Assembly (NCBI GenBank): GCA_036924085.1
Contig: JAVGWX010000008.1
Span: 54,466,814 to 54,530,813 of the forward strand
Direction: 5' to 3'
DNA from: Ariolimax columbianus
Lineage: Eukaryota; Mollusca; Gastropoda; Stylommatophora; Arionidae
Length of the DNA: 64,000 nucleotides
Shown here: piece by piece, positions 1 to 10,175 of the stretch
Layout: each line of letters opens with the position of its first letter
Numbering within the stretch: the first letter of the stretch is position 1
Position numbers and translations under genes: made by a program
Notes under the pieces: model-generated
Database searches by the model: none
The model's input: the letters and a program-made list of their open reading frames with translations, nothing else
Told to the model about the DNA's origin: nothing

Positions 1-120
1 GCATGGTCTACAGAGACTGAGATGCCTATGACAATGATTCTGGAGTTATGTCCGCAGCATAAACATGTTTACCCAGGTATCAGGAATAGAAAATCACTAG
101 GCAACAAATAATGATCTTAC

Positions 121-269
121 CATTCAAAGTTAGTCACATATTGATAGTTCGACTGGCTGCAAATCTCTACCGTCTTCGACAGAAGTTCATCTCTGTAGTG
201 TGATCCTTCAGCTTTATCCATGTGTACCATCAGCTTTTTCACAATCTCCATCAGGTTTTTCTTAGACAC
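121..269 (-). CDS. AP3D1: AP3D1 exon (most 3' exon in the window)
   Basis: The 149-nt exon encodes 49 codons plus TG of a following Trp codon. It begins VSKKNLMEIVKKLM, contains DKAEGSHYRDELL, and ends CSQSNYQYVTNFE. These are hallmark peptides of the adaptin delta trunk, part of the alpha-solenoid. The acceptor is GCCAG at the high-coordinate side (cttagacac|ctggc on the plus strand) and the donor is GTAAGA (plus strand tcttac before 121). It joins in phase with the 3837-3982 exon. The next exon lies left of the window. Confidence 0.96.
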
Positions 270-394
270 CTGGCAACAAGAATAATAAAGACATTTAAGT
301 GGTTAGCTTTTACTTTCAACTTTCTTTTTGCTCAAAATTGAACTCTGCAGAATTCTATACCTAAAACAATAATAATATTCGCCTTGGCATCTAA

Positions 395-870
395 GGCCTG
401 TTGTGTCGGTCAACCACTACCATGTCCAACTGCTGAGGCTTGTAGCCAAACTTCATCCAGTGCCGAGGGAAAGACTGCTATCTGCCAGAGCGATGTAGAA
501 CTGGGACAGCCCCTCCTATGCCTCTAGCCGGCCGGTGGGAGACCGCTGTTACACTGATTTAAGCATGATCTGGAACATCCTGGCGCAGTCGAACCACATG
601 TCCGAATACAGATAGGCGGCGATGGACTAGTGTGTCCAAGATGGAAAGAAAACTTGTCATTGCAGAGACTTCAACATTGCGGACAAGATCAAACCACTGG
701 ATTCCGAGGATGCGTCACTGGTTGCACATATGAAAGGCATAAAGTGTTGTCCAAGTCTCTGAACCATACTAGAGAACAGGAATCACACAAATCTGGTAAA
801 TTCGTATTTTGCATCCAGAGAGTCTCCCATCAAACATCATATCCAAACTACAGACCTTTACCAAGAGATG
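395..870 (-). pseudogene. Decayed LINE reverse transcriptase C-terminal fragment
   Basis: Minus-strand translation, with several frame breaks, gives pieces like YGSETWTTLYAFHM followed by RILGIQWFDLVRNVEV. These match the connection region after the RT fingers and palm in APE-type LINEs. A similar but better preserved C-terminus sits on the plus strand at 35640-36240. It has no intact ORF. It lies inside an AP3D1 intron and is probably old. Exact borders are uncertain. Confidence 0.45.
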
Positions 871-1370
871 ATCCTACTGCCTAATTCTGATCAAATAGCC
901 AACAACCAATATGATTCAAGAGAGAGAGGGTAGAGATAGGGCTCACTCTCAGAAAAAAAAAATTCAGTAATATAACCAGACAGATGTTGGATTGGAACTA
1001 TAGGACAAAGTAAAAATGTGTGCAGCAAAAGAGCACAGTGGAAAAAGACAACTGCAGTCTGATGAACAGAGTTTTAAATGATGGCCCAAAACTATTTTAG
1101 GATGGTTGCCCCTGGATGCATTTACTCAGGTGCAGTAACATTTAAATGCCCAGTACTTAAGAACTATTTATCTTCAGTGTACACTTTCATTAGTATTTCA
1201 AATATTATATACTTGTATACCAAAATGTCCAGAACTGAAAACAGAGGGTCCCTGGGCTCATTACTTGGAATGAAAAAATAGGACAACTGCACCTTCAGAT
1301 ATGAGAAAAGTCGGTAAGTGGGTCACACACTAATATGGGACTAAAATGTAGTTGGTAGATTCTAAAAGTG
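871..1370. other. Intron sequence, nothing recognised
   Basis: AT-rich sequence between the LINE fragment and a degraded mariner. Short ORFs here have no recognisable content. I see no repeat structure beyond a short A-run near 950. Confidence 0.4.
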
Positions 1371-1374
1371 TCAT

Positions 1375-1925
1375 TATGTGACAACAACATCTAGCTTTGT
1401 GATTACTGTAGGTAGATTACACTATGTGTCGCATGCACGTGCGCCGCTGAGATTCAATATAGTGTCTGTGCTCACAGAGTGCATAATCAAAGAAAAACAT
1501 GCTGTTGTGTGTTTTTTGGGGGCAAATGGCAGAGCTAGGTCAATACATTTTCTCAAGGATGCTCACAAATTGCTGATGAAGTCTGATCTGGTCGTTCTGT
1601 TTAGATTGCAACAGAAGCATCTGTGTGACGGGTGAGGAGATGATTCGAGCTGTTGGCGAGTAACAAATGAATGTGCAGCAACTGTAATAGGGTATTTGCG
1701 TGGTTTAGCCTACAGCATAACATCACCTTTGATGGGAAACGTTTCGTGAATGATAAAGAAATTGAATATAAAGTGCAAATGTGGCTGAGACAGCAGACCA
1801 AAGTCTTCTCTGCTGCAGGTTTTTGTTTCACCTTTACCAATCAACTGATGTCACGAAAATCGCACCACTAGGGTATGCTGTAGTCACCGGTACTAGACTT
1901 ATGATGTTGTTGCATAGCGACTGCG
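1375..1925 (+). mobile_element. Heavily deleted mariner-like transposon remnant
   Basis: An N-terminal mariner-like stretch (about 1465-1560: VLTECIIKEKHAVVCFLGANGRARSIH) and a C-terminal stretch (1720-1830: GKRFVNDKEIEYKVQMWLRQQ) resemble the first and last parts of a mariner transposase. The catalytic centre is missing between them. Frames differ between the two pieces. No convincing terminal inverted repeats were found, so the borders are approximate. It may be a solo-deleted copy, and it cannot be functional. Confidence 0.4.
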
Positions 1926-1929
1926 TTCT

Positions 1930-2650
1930 TATCATGTATAATCAAACCAGCTATGTAGAAATAGTCTGAACATACTGCTCATTTGATTGTAGAGAGTTAG
2001 GACTTCCTTCACGTCGGTTAAAAAACAGTGGCGATTTTGACATTTGTTTTCAACTTTTGGAAACGATTTCTTATGTTTTTCACTTAGATTAGAAAATTCA
2101 CCCATAGTTGAGAATTGGGAAGTTCAGTTTTTGCAACAGATATTTCTGAGGTAGATCTGCTTAGATTGTTTATGAAGATACAACAATTACGTTTATAGTA
2201 GAAAGTGACTGGCCATTACAGCTAACATCAATAATCCGTTGTCTGTGATTAACAATTTTTATTTTTTCATCCAAGGGATGCTAAAAGCAGGTGAGTTAAA
2301 ATGTTTGTGCTATTTTTCAACACTTTCACCTTCATCTTCTTACATCTCAGAAACTAACACACACAACAAAAACAATAACACCAACAAGTTTTTAAAAATT
2401 CATTTATGATTCTACACACAAACAAATCATATTCATACAATAACAAACAAAAAAGATACAGGCTCTCAAATCCAACAACCTAGAAAACCATGACAGATTG
2501 AGAAATCATGCAGTTGCATAAGAAATTGTGTAATTTTAATGCAATATGGTAAAGGTAAAAAAATAAACAAAATAGCCATCTGTGACCTATTTACTGACTT
2601 GCTCTCATATGTCACAAAAGGGAAAGTAAAGAGAGTTATGAATAAGCCTA
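1930..2650. other. Intron sequence, AT-rich, nothing recognised
   Basis: No exon with adaptin similarity, no RT or transposase peptide and no tandem repeat is visible. Short ORFs on both strands look random. Confidence 0.4.
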
Positions 2651-2654
2651 GCAG

Positions 2655-2790
2655 CTTTATTGTGTAAAACAAATTGTAATACAGAAACCATCAACTGCAA
2701 AAGCACACAAAGTACTATGGTGCAGGCTTCCTAAAGATGGACATTGGTAATGATGATCTTATACTTTTGCTGGAGTGAAAATGAGGCGAG
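2655..2790 (+). repeat. Unclassified dispersed repeat (also at 7990-8125)
   Basis: The stretch from tgtgtaaaacaaattg through the agcacacaaa motif to a GGAGTGAAAA or GGAATGAAAA motif recurs in degenerate form at 7990-8125 in the same orientation. It has no coding content. It could be an old SINE body, but no tRNA-like boxes are seen. Confidence 0.35.
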
Positions 2791-3303
2791 ACAAAGGGAT
2801 CCAGATGCTGAGCAGTGCATGAGCTGCAATGGTCAGCAACACAGCGAACTGCCAAGACCTTTCTACACATCCATGTGGTGATCTTGAATAACAGGCTGCA
2901 ACAGAGCAAACTAAGGATGGCTTCTGAGAGCGCACAAACCTAGCATAGGTACATACAGACGCACACATACATCCAAGCACTGGTTTTTGTGTCTCAATAT
3001 CCCCCAGTTGACTATGGTCTGGGGTGGAATAGGCGTGCCTCCACCAGTAGAAATTAGTGAGGCAAACACATAAAATAAAAAATAATAACTAAGGATGAGC
3101 GATCATAGAGCTAACCCGGTACTCAAAAATGCCTGCTGAAGTCGGATGTATTGGACCAAAAGGTGCAAATATCGTAGTCAAGCTGTAAACTACGGCACAA
3201 CGCAATCTGTTCTCCAGACAAGATCCTGCTACTTGTAAAGCCCTTTTAAGGGATTGGTAGCGGAAGATTGAGAGCAAAGAAGAAAAAGAAGATGAGAAGA
3301 AGA
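2791..3303 (+). repeat. Family A SINE-like retroposon, copy 1, interrupted by a small insertion
   Basis: The 5' part (2793-2919) matches the family A head (gggatccagatgctgagcag, then the ccatgtggtgatcttgaata region). The 3' part (3087-3303) carries the shared body (gcctgctgaagtcggatg, gtgcaaatatcg, gtcaagctgtaaact, cttggtagcgg-like) and ends in a GAA-rich tail. The two parts are separated by a 167-bp insert flanked by an 11-bp duplication. Family A has no clear tRNA boxes; full length is about 350 bp. Confidence 0.75.
2920..3086 (+). mobile_element. Small 167-bp retroposon inserted in a family A SINE
   Basis: Flanked by exact copies of aactaaggatg at 2909-2919 and 3087-3097. It ends in an A-rich tail (3065-3086). 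Inside is a GGTGGA / TCCACC hairpin near 3025-3050. The source RNA is not recognised; it is not obviously U1, U2, Y RNA or tRNA. The duplication plus A-rich end supports retroposition of a short RNA. Confidence 0.6.
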
Positions 3304-3354
3304 ATAGGAAAGATGTAGCAGTGATTTGATTTTATTCAAGTTTAATGTTTTCAT

Positions 3355-3692
3355 GGGGGAGGAAGACTAACGTCTGGTCAGGCACAACATACTGATCAGA
3401 CATGTTAGTCAGGTTCAGGCAAAACATACTGGCCAAGATCCTCACCTTGGCTTCCTAGTAACCCTTCCTGGAAGTGGCTATTTTCATGGCAGCCTGGCTA
3501 ACGAGGTGAGGGATCAATGTGATTCTCATAGTAGTGAGCGACACGCAGATGAAGCCAAGCATAGCACAAACGCTCGGGAGGAACCCTGTCTACCTTCATC
3601 TGCACGCTCGGGATGTGATGAAAGCTACTACAACCCTTTTCAGGGCGTACAATAGAGTAACCTACTCATTGTGGGCATTAGCAAACAACAAC
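3355..3692 (+). repeat. Family B SINE-like retroposon, copy 1 (AAC tail)
   Basis: Starts gggggaggaagactaacg and ends in gcaaacaacaac. It is flanked by tgttttcat at 3346-3354 and 3693-3701, a 9-bp target duplication. Related copies lie at 46285-46653 and 60179-61322. No coding capacity and no obvious tRNA boxes. The tail unit (AAC) differs from the GAA tail of family A, so it may use another LINE partner. Confidence 0.8.
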
Positions 3693-3836
3693 TGTTTTCA
3701 TTCCATTTTTTTTCAGTCCTTGACAATGACTGTCAGATAGAAATGTCAGCACACACTGTAACTGTGCTGAAATTTTTTGTGTATTTCCATTTTTCTATTA
3801 GTGTCATTTATTAGTGTCATTTTTATGGTCACTTAC

Positions 3837-3982
3837 CATGCCATACAGCAAGTCCAGAGCCCTGAGACGGATGGACTCATCTCGATCATCCAAACATTGT
3901 AGTATGAGGTCCTTGTGGCCTTGAACTGACTTTGGATGTGTGGTCAAAATGCGAGACATAGCTAGCAGGCCAAGGTATTTTA
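3837..3982 (-). CDS. AP3D1: AP3D1 exon
   Basis: The 146-nt exon has 2 nt completing a Leu codon and then 48 codons, from KYLGLLAMSRIL to RLRALDLLYGM. It contains HKDLILQCLDDRDESIRLR, nearly identical to vertebrate AP-3 delta. The acceptor is ctgtttag and the donor is GTAAGT (acttac on the plus strand). It joins 5964-6012 upstream and 121-269 downstream in phase. Confidence 0.97.
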
Positions 3983-4214
3983 CTAAACAGAAAAGGTTGC
4001 ATACAACTTATTATAATAATTTTCTACTATCACATGGGTAATCAGTAATAGTTACATAAAAGTAATCATTATACTTTCCTACTTTAATTCAAAACAATGG
4101 GCATCATTATAAGTTTATATCATGAACAATCAGTAAGGATTTAATAAAACCACTTCCTGCGCTTATATTTTACAATCATTAAGTAAAGATGTGAGTAAAG
4201 ATCCTGTTAACATA

Positions 4215-4645
4215 CTAGTGTGGCAAACTAAATTACAAGTCATGTCTTGTGGCATATTCAGCAGACCTGACCACATCTCGATTTCTGGCAAGACGACCCA
4301 TATCACACATAGACATCTTCAAACTTTCACTAATGTCCTGATGCAATCTTCTTCTGGGACAACCTGTTCCCCTTTTCCCAGGCACTGTGCCTTCCAGTAT
4401 CTGTCTCTCCAGGCTAGTATGTCTTTTACTATCTCCGAAATAATCTAACTTCTTCCTTTATAAGCCAATTTTTTTCTATACCTAGTTGTCGCAAAATCTC
4501 TCAATTCAATTTCTTCTTTGTCGAAGCTATTTTTAATATCCATCTAACACTTCATTTTGAAAGATCATATCTTTTTTGCGATGGTTTTATTTAATTTCCA
4601 AGTCTCACATGCATATGTCCCCACAGGGAAAACAGATGTTCTGGT
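4215..4645 (-). pseudogene. LINE reverse transcriptase C-terminal fragment
   Basis: Read on the minus strand it gives YACETWKLNKT, then after frame changes a region with GKRGTGCPRRRLHQDISESL and VVRSAEYATRHDL. This is the typical end of an APE-type LINE ORF2 after the RT domain. Stops and frameshifts are present. It abuts a family A SINE at 4650. Confidence 0.6.
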
Positions 4646-4816
4646 CAGTAGTTGGCTTGGTTTGTTCTACCAAGCCCTGAAAAGGGCTTTGCAAGTAGCA
4701 GAATGTAGTCCAGAGAACAGAATGTGTTGTGTCATAGTTTACAGCCTGACTGCAATATTTGCACATTTCAGTCCAATACATCTGACTTCAGCAGGCATTT
4801 TTTGAGTATTGGGTTA

Positions 4817-5734
4817 AGGTATTGCAAACAAAAACTGCCAGACTGAAAAAGAAAGGAGAGACACTACCCTAAGCTTCATAACGAAAAGCTACCCAAGCAT
4901 GGACTGGACCCATGCATACACCGACGGTTCTGTAACAAACACTACACAGAACGGAGGGGCAGGAGCATTCCTGAACCTACCAAATGGCAGAAAAATAACA
5001 CTGTCATTCGCTACTGGTAAGTACACAATCAATTTCAGAGCGGAGACAGAGGCACTGAGGGCGGCAGTGGAAGAAATGGTGACACACAGTGAAAATGAGA
5101 GCCATATAGTCCTGCTGACAGATGCTCTCGCCGTAGTCACAGCGCTAAAAAGCCAGAAAAACACTGAGCTTAATGACTTAAGAGCAGCACTCTGCAAACT
5201 GTGCCAGCAGTCCGCACCAAAAAGGGTAGTGGTACAGTGGGTCCCGGCACACTGCAACATCCAAGGCAACGAGGAGGCAGACAGACTGGCAAAAGAAGGT
5301 GCAAGACTACCACAAACAGATACCAGTATGACGTACGAAGAGTCAAAACGGCTTATCAAAGCCAGATACATGACCAAATGGGAAACCGAACATACTGGTT
5401 ACACCAAAAACGATGCCTATTACCAGTTGAACCGAAGAGAGCAGGTCGTTGTCTTCAGACTTCGCACTGGCCACAACAGACTGAGGTACCACCTATTCAA
5501 CAAATTGAAGATAGGGAGTACCGACGAATGCCCGTGCGGTACTGGCAAAATGACCACTGAACATCTGCTGCAGAACTGCCCGACATACGAGGATCAGAGA
5601 GAGCAGATGTGGCCATTACCAGTGGAACTGCAAGACAAGCTCTATGGCAGTAGCGAGAGCCTCAGGATGACCGCCGCTTTTTTCGAAAAAATAATGGTTA
5701 CTGTCTGACTGTGTACGCAGAAGAAGAAGAAGAA
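4817..5734 (+). mobile_element. 5'-truncated LINE (RNase H family) insertion
   Basis: A 918-bp 3' fragment ends in a GAA tail and is flanked by 13-bp duplications gagtattgggtta (4804-4816 and 5735-5747). It starts aggtattgcaaacaaaaact, the same sequence that closes this window at 63945, so it belongs to the same family as 42012-45947 and 62228-64000. Typical product of incomplete target-primed reverse transcription. Confidence 0.93.
4899..5708 (+). CDS. LINE ORF2 C-terminal part: RNase H and zinc-knuckle (open, 5'-truncated)
   Basis: A 269-codon open frame starts at an internal Met (MDWTHAYTDGSV). RNase H motifs are visible: Asp in AYTDGSV, Glu in FRAETEALRAA, Asp in LLTDALAVVTAL, and the final Asp region in HCNIQGNEEADRLAKEGA. 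A CCHC-like segment, CPCGTGKMTTEHLLQNC, follows near residues 213-229. In a full LINE this region removes RNA from the cDNA hybrid; the reverse transcriptase and endonuclease are absent here. The same frame is broken in the 42-46 kb copy, so this copy is the best preserved C-terminus in the window. It is unlikely to be expressed as a host gene: it is an intronic insertion on the strand opposite to AP3D1. The start codon is only the first Met of the fragment. Confidence 0.85.
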   Translation: MDWTHAYTDGSVTNTTQNGGAGAFLNLPNGRKITLSFATGKYTINFRAETEALRAAVEEMVTHSENESHIVLLTDALAVVTALKSQKNTELNDLRAALCKLCQQSAPKRVVVQWVPAHCNIQGNEEADRLAKEGARLPQTDTSMTYEESKRLIKARYMTKWETEHTGYTKNDAYYQLNRREQVVVFRLRTGHNRLRYHLFNKLKIGSTDECPCGTGKMTTEHLLQNCPTYEDQREQMWPLPVELQDKLYGSSESLRMTAAFFEKIMVTV

Positions 5735-5879
5735 GAGTATTGGGTTAGCCTTTTCTCTTCGATCCCTTCTACTAAGCCAGGATCACCAGGTGGAAGTGTA
5801 GAAGAGTCTTTTTGATCAGCAGTTAAATCTTCATCTTCTTTCTGGTGGTATGCCACCCAACAAAAATCAGAGGCAAAGT

Positions 5880-5907
5880 GGTCTTTCTTTCTTTCTTTCT
5901 TTCTTTT
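5880..5907 (+). repeat. (TTTC)n microsatellite
   Basis: About seven tetranucleotide units of tttc. Confidence 0.9.
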
Positions 5908-5963
5908 TACAATAAGACAATTAAATTTATTGCTGAATATAAAATTGTTCAACAGATACTTAC

Positions 5964-6012
5964 AGTTTTGATCAGAGTCCTCAATGAGGATACGTAGCTT
6001 TTGAACACATAG
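5964..6012 (-). CDS. AP3D1: AP3D1 exon (49 nt)
   Basis: Encodes LCVQKLRILIEDSDQN plus the first nt of a Leu codon. The acceptor is tttctcag and the donor is GTAAGTATC. It sits between exons 16758-16807 and 3837-3982 and keeps the phase. The sequence is almost invariant in animal AP-3 delta proteins. Confidence 0.96.
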
Positions 6013-6104
6013 CTGAGAAACATAGACCGAAGATAATCATCAATATTGGCTTAGTTAGGTCGTGCATTTGTCTAGAATGATCGCAGCAACATTTCTATCT
6101 TTAT

Positions 6105-6400
6105 TTTATTGTTACCCTGCGAGAAGCATGGGGGCAACCACTACGGCTGACTTTGCGGGGAGGTAAAGGGGGTCTCAAAGCAGACACTGGTGTCGGGGAA
6201 ATGTTAGAGACACAGCTCTTTTGAAATGAAATGGTGGGTTAGCCAATTCCCGCAATTTCTTGATAACAATAAGCCAGGTACCAATTTACAGCCAGGTCAA
6301 TTGGAGTATATCGGTAACGGAGGTTGACCACCTTTGATGTTGCTGTGAAAAGCGAGTGATCTACCCCTACGCTAATCAGAAGCATGCTCTGAATCATCTG
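6105..6400 (-). repeat. tRNA-derived SINE, family D, copy 1
   Basis: On the minus strand the head has an A-box-like attagcgtaggggtagatc and a B-box-like ggtggtcaacctcc. The body carries ctgtctctaacatt... and a ...cagtgtctgct... core shared with copies at 30640-30900 (minus) and 58368-58620 (plus). It has diverged from the other copies. Borders are approximate. Confidence 0.65.
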
Positions 6401-6555
6401 TGACTTTCTACTAGTGGTAGTAATTTGGTAACTTCTATAGCCATCTCTGAGCTTGCCAGCCTCACGCACAGCACCTCTTTGGAAGTCTTTGACAAAATAT
6501 ATAGTAGAGCAACCTGTGGTTAGAAACCACAGCTCTAATTGGGGAGGACATGATA

Positions 6556-7710
6556 GGACCACTTCACCCTACATTACTTCTCCTGATTTAATTCAACCCT
6601 ACTTTACTACTTCTGATTTCACTCAACCCTACTTTACTACTTCTGATTTCACTCAACCCTACTTTACTACTTCTGATTTCACTCAACCCTACTTTACTAC
6701 TTCTGATTTCACTCAACCCTACTTTACACCTGATTTCATTCCGCCCTACTTTACTCCACTTAATTTCATCCACTCTACTTTACTCCACTTGATTTCATTC
6801 CGCCCTACTTTACTCCACCTGATTTAAATCACTCTACTTTACTCCACTTAATTTCATTCCGCCCTACTTTACTCCACCTGATTTCATTCACTCTACTTTA
6901 CTCCACCTGATTTCAATCACTCTACTTTACTTCACCTGATTTTATTCCACCCTACTTTACTCCACTTAATTTCAGTCCACTCTACTTTACTCCACCTGAT
7001 TTCAGTCCACTCTACTTTACTTCACTTGATTTCATTTCACCCTACTTTACTCCACTTAATTTCATTCCGCCTTACTTTACATCACCTTATTTCATTACAC
7101 CCTACTTTACGCCACCCGATTTTATTTTGTCCTACTTTAATCCACCTAATTTAATTTCACCCTACTTTAATCTACCTAATTTCATTTCACCCTACTTTAA
7201 TCCACCTGATTTCATTCCACCTAGTTTCCTGTGGTACAGGGAAAATGACTGCTGAACATCTGCTGCAAAATTGCCCGACATACGAGGACCAGAGAAAGCA
7301 CATGTGGCCATCACCAGTGGCAACACTAGACAAGCTCTATGGCAGTGTTGACAGCCTCAGGATGACCGCTGCTTTCTTCGAACAAATCCAAGTTGACGTC
7401 TGACAGCGTACGAAGAAGAAGAGGAAGAATTCCACCTAATTTTATTTCGCCTTACTTTACTCTACTTGATTTCAATCACTCTACTTTACTACACCTGATT
7501 TCATTCCACCCTACTTGAATCCACCTAATTTAATTCTACTTTACTCCACACAATGCCACGTCACCTTCTCCATCTCACCCGACTCAATTACACCCCACCC
7601 TACTCCACTACACCCCATCCCTCTCTATAATTTCATTCTACTCCACTTTGCCTCACTTCGTCTAACCCTATTCCACTCCACCCCAACCTCCTCCACCCTA
7701 CCCCATTACT
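6556..7710 (+). repeat. Degenerate 23-30 bp minisatellite (CTACTTTACTCCACCTGATTT-like), with LINE insertion
   Basis: The first units (6590-6720) are almost perfect 30-mers; later units decay to about 23-24 bp with a conserved tactttact core. The array is interrupted at 7224-7428 by a LINE tail and resumes to about 7710, grading into ccaccc-rich sequence. Open frames across it are only repeat products. Confidence 0.85.
7224..7428 (+). mobile_element. Very short 5'-truncated LINE tail in a minisatellite
   Basis: A 205-bp fragment matches the last part of the RNase H LINE (gaacatctgctgcaaaattg through gacagcgtacgaagaag). It is flanked by attccaccta at 7214-7223 and 7429-7438, both within the array. 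It encodes the zinc-knuckle end and closes with the GAA tail. Confidence 0.92.
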
Positions 7711-7735
7711 TAATTTAATTCTCCTTCACAAAAGG

Positions 7736-7870
7736 CAATGTGGCCTAAGGGTAAAACTCGGTTTCACAATCACAAAGCCCCGAGCATGAATCCTGCCATG
7801 TCCAGTTTGTAGACACCAGATTTTTCTTGGTACGATCGCTTCTCCACGTACTGAAAGTAATAACCTACCT
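7736..7870 (+). repeat. tRNA-derived SINE head
   Basis: An A-box-like tggcctaagggtaaaac and a B-box-like gagcatgaatcctgc are spaced as in tRNA (about 40 nt). A short downstream body follows with no clear tail. It is not a functional tRNA because the arms do not pair. Confidence 0.5.
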
Positions 7871-7984
7871 TATTGCACACCTGCCAAGAAACTTATAACA
7901 GCCAACTTATCCAATCCTACTGTACTCCATTTTGCTACGCATTTAATGAAACTCAACAAGAGGTGTGTGCATGGGGCTGGCAAT

Positions 7985-8125
7985 GTCATTATGCAAAACA
8001 AAATTCTACAGAAACAACTGCCGCAAGAGCACACAAATGCTTTATCGCAGCCTACCTGTATTGAAATGACTAACTACAGTGATGACCCCATGCTCTTATT
8101 GGAATGAAAAATATAATGAAGAAGA
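7985..8125 (+). repeat. Second copy of the unclassified repeat at 2655-2790
   Basis: Shares the pattern acaaa-attcta-cagaaac, ctgc, aagagcacacaaa and a late ggaatgaaaa with the first copy. Confidence 0.35.
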
Positions 8126-8580
8126 TGATAAGGTGCAGATGACGCATTCCTTCCACACCACTAAGGAGACCTGGGGTCCACAAGAAGACAACAAACACAG
8201 GTACTCAACATTTAAGGTCACAAAAACATCACACAATCTCCTTATACATTTGAGCAGTATGACTTTCCATTGGGATTCAGCAAACAAGTACAAGAAACAC
8301 AACATAATGAAAGGCATTGTCTGCACACTGAGACAACATACACATCAAACATAAAGCACAGGAACACAAACATGACACATTTCTCAAGTCGAGCCTTTAA
8401 CATATTATCTAGTCAGCTCGATAACATGAAATAAACATGCATGCAGTAAACAAAAATTTAAAAGGAGCAATGCATAAAGTTGTAAATTACAATTTTTCTT
8501 CTTTTCATGCTGGATCAAGCAACTTATTCATTCTTTGATATCCTTCATCTTACACTGGGAGTAAAAAAGAAATTTAAAAG
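8126..8580. other. Intron sequence, nothing recognised
   Basis: AT-rich sequence without recognised coding or repeat content. Short ORFs on both strands appear random. Confidence 0.4.
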
Positions 8581-8585
8581 AGCTA

Positions 8586-9893
8586 CGAGGGGCGCTCCGT
8601 AAGTAATGTCCTCTATTTTATTATGATGTCCCACAGCGTCAGAAGTGGATTTTGGAAGTGTGGCACTAAAGTTTGAACCTTCTCGCCAATATCCATAACA
8701 ATTTGTTTCTATTCAACAGGTGGCAGTCAATGTGCAGTCTGACAAATTGGCTTCTATCATGAAAGTGCGTTATAAACAGAGGTGTGTTATTGAATTTCTC
8801 CATGTGAAAAAAATTGCACCAATTGACATTCATTAACACCAACTGAACGTTTACAGAGACCAAACAATGAGGCGGTAGGTTGTGCATTTCAGCAGTGACG
8901 AAATTGACGTGAAGGACAAGCCATGTTTAGAACGGCCATGCACAGCTGTCACACCATGCAATGCATTACATCTCGATCAACTCAAATCTGAGAATTACGA
9001 CTAAGTAACTGTCTACAGAGCTGGATATCGATCGACTTCAATGCGTTGGAAACAATAGTGGCAACGTTGGTGTATCAGAAAGTGTGTGTCAGGTGGGTCC
9101 CACAAATGCTCACATAGAAACAGATAGAATATTGCATGCACGTTTGTCATGATCTCTTGAACCATTATGAGGATGAAGGTGACAGTTTCCTGGATAGTAT
9201 CATTTCTTTGTGATGAGACATGGTGCCATCATTATGATCCTGAGTCAAAACAGCTGTCCATGGAGTGGCGACATGTGAATTTCCCATCGAGGAAAAGTTC
9301 AAGATGCAGCCCTCAGCGGGTAAAGTGATGTGCATTGTGTTTTGGGATAGAAAAGGGGTAATCCTTCTTGATTTCCTGGAACCTGGACAAATCATCAACT
9401 CTGACCATTATATTGCAACACTGACTAAGTTCAAAGCTCGAATTTCCAGGGTCAGGCCAGAGAAGAAGAGAACCTTGTCTTTCGCAACACGATAACACCA
9501 GGGCACATACCAGTTCAGAGACCATTGATCACATTGTCAGTCTTGGCTGAACTGTCCTACCACACTCATCGTATAGTCTGGATTTGAAGCCTTCTGACTT
9601 CCATCTGTTCGGACCAATGAAAGATGGACTCCGTGGGCAACATTTTTCTAACAACGACGCCGTCATAGCATCTGTGAAACAGTGGGTCACCTTCGCTGGA
9701 GCAGATTTTTACAAGCGCATCATGTATGCTCTTGTTCATCGTTGCAGAAAATGTATAGCCAAGAGCGGTGACTATGTTGAAAAATAGTTTTTTGAAAGAA
9801 AGACATTGCTCTATCAAATGGTGAAATAAAAAAAAAATCTGTTATGGTTTTCATGTAATAAAATAGAATGCATTACTTTTGGAGTGCCCCTCA
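8586..9893 (+). mobile_element. Mariner-like transposon with broken transposase
   Basis: A 1308-bp element flanked by TA (8584-8585, 9894-9895), with ends cgaggggcgctccgtaag and its inverted partner ctttt-ggagtgcccctca. Transposase pieces on the plus strand read DETWCHHYDPESKQ near 9215, then KVMCIVFWDRKGVILLDFLEPG near 9327, a DNTRAHT motif near 9495, and a YSLDLKPSDFHLFGP motif near 9575. The C-terminus is VHRCRKCIAKSGDYVEK. Frames change several times and stops occur, so it is dead. It inserted in an AP3D1 intron. Confidence 0.92.
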
Positions 9894-9895
9894 TA

Positions 9896-10175
9896 GGTTG
9901 AATTTAAAAATGGTGCTGGATTTTTTTGGGAATCTCAAACTGATCCTGGGCTCGACCCAGCCTAAAACACCAGAAAACTTCTGGGAAGTAAAAACAGCCA
10001 GCGTGATTCTAACCACATCACACATAGTGTGCCGCTGGTCAAGAAAATAGGGTCATAACATTATATTCCCTATTTGCCACATGGGCGTACAAACTGTTTT
10101 GCTGACAGTGATGCAAACAGCCAGCTATGAGTTGCTGGCTGGTGTTTGTATAAAATAAAACAAACATTTCTTTAT
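9896..10175. other. Intron sequence, nothing recognised
   Basis: No repeat or coding content recognised. Confidence 0.4.

Larger units (their letters stand above)
4650..5815 (-). repeat. Family A SINE, copy 2, split by a LINE insertion
   Basis: Minus-strand SINE body at 4650-4816 continues at 5735-5815 (ccaggatcaccaggtgg region). Between them sits a LINE fragment flanked by duplicated gagtattgggtta, which is SINE sequence. The SINE is 5' truncated at about 5815 and has a small deletion near its tail end. The SINE is therefore older than the LINE insertion. Confidence 0.8.

Noticed and set aside
7740..7830. A functional tRNA gene
   Set aside because: A- and B-box-like words are present but the stems do not pair, so it is a SINE head.
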